A stretch of DNA of 15,365 bases. Origin: Clostridia bacterium (GTDB lineage Bacteria > Bacillota > Clostridia > Oscillospirales > CAG-272). Positions 15,353 through 15,365 of this stretch are shown here, piece by piece. Position numbers and translations under genes: made by a program. The notes under the pieces were generated by a model. That model was given only the letters and a program-made list of their open reading frames with translations, ran no database searches and was not told the origin of the DNA. Location: the NCBI GenBank assembly GCA_017625275.1, contig JAGALI010000221.1, forward strand, positions 1-15,365, read 5' to 3'. Positions within the stretch are counted from its first letter, which is position 1, and each line of letters begins with the position of its first letter.

Positions 15353-15365
15353 ATTCAAGAACTGC

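Overview
The window looks like chromosomal sequence from a low-to-moderate GC member of the Bacillota, probably an uncultured gut-type Clostridia lineage. The evidence is the sigma-A promoters with near-consensus -35 and -10 boxes spaced 17 bp, strong AGGAGG-type ribosome binding sites, lipoprotein signal peptides and a LepA of bacterial type. The exact lineage cannot be read from the sequence alone. No tRNA, rRNA, CRISPR array, insertion sequence or phage gene was seen.

Layout. At the left edge, on the minus strand, two overlapping ABC exporter genes (2633-786, then 796 running off the edge) share a promoter and a roughly 130-nt structured leader. Upstream of them, also on the minus strand, is a PiT-family phosphate transporter (3791-2823). 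It is divergent from a small papain-like amidase-domain protein with a Pro/Glu-rich tail (3849-4508, plus).

The centre holds three paralogous large proteins with the hallmarks of clan GH-A retaining glycoside hydrolases. One is an 833-residue lipoprotein on the plus strand (4691-7192) with a consensus promoter. The other two form a minus-strand pair (11293-9323, a lipoprotein, then 9280-7322, with no signal peptide). The plus and minus units converge on a strong bidirectional terminator at 7269-7302. Each protein has an N-terminal beta-sandwich, a (beta/alpha)8-type catalytic region with an NEP acid/base motif and a TEFGWD nucleophile motif, and a small C-terminal beta domain. The two lipoproteins each carry one EF-hand-type calcium loop, at non-homologous positions. 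I cannot assign the CAZy family or substrate. No sugar transporter or regulator lies beside them.

The right part holds a Na/Pi cotransporter with a PhoU-like tail (11542-13380, plus), a family 2 glycosyltransferase (13586-14827, plus) and the start of lepA (14873 onward). The lepA reading frame hits a stop at 15350-15352, 13 bases before the window ends, which looks like a frameshift or a contig-edge artefact.

Putting the genes together: the GH trio suggests that one class of glycan is attacked at the cell surface (two lipoproteins) and perhaps finished in the cytoplasm (the leaderless paralog). The two phosphate importers, the ABC pair, the glycosyltransferase and lepA look like ordinary neighbours with separate promoters rather than parts of one system.
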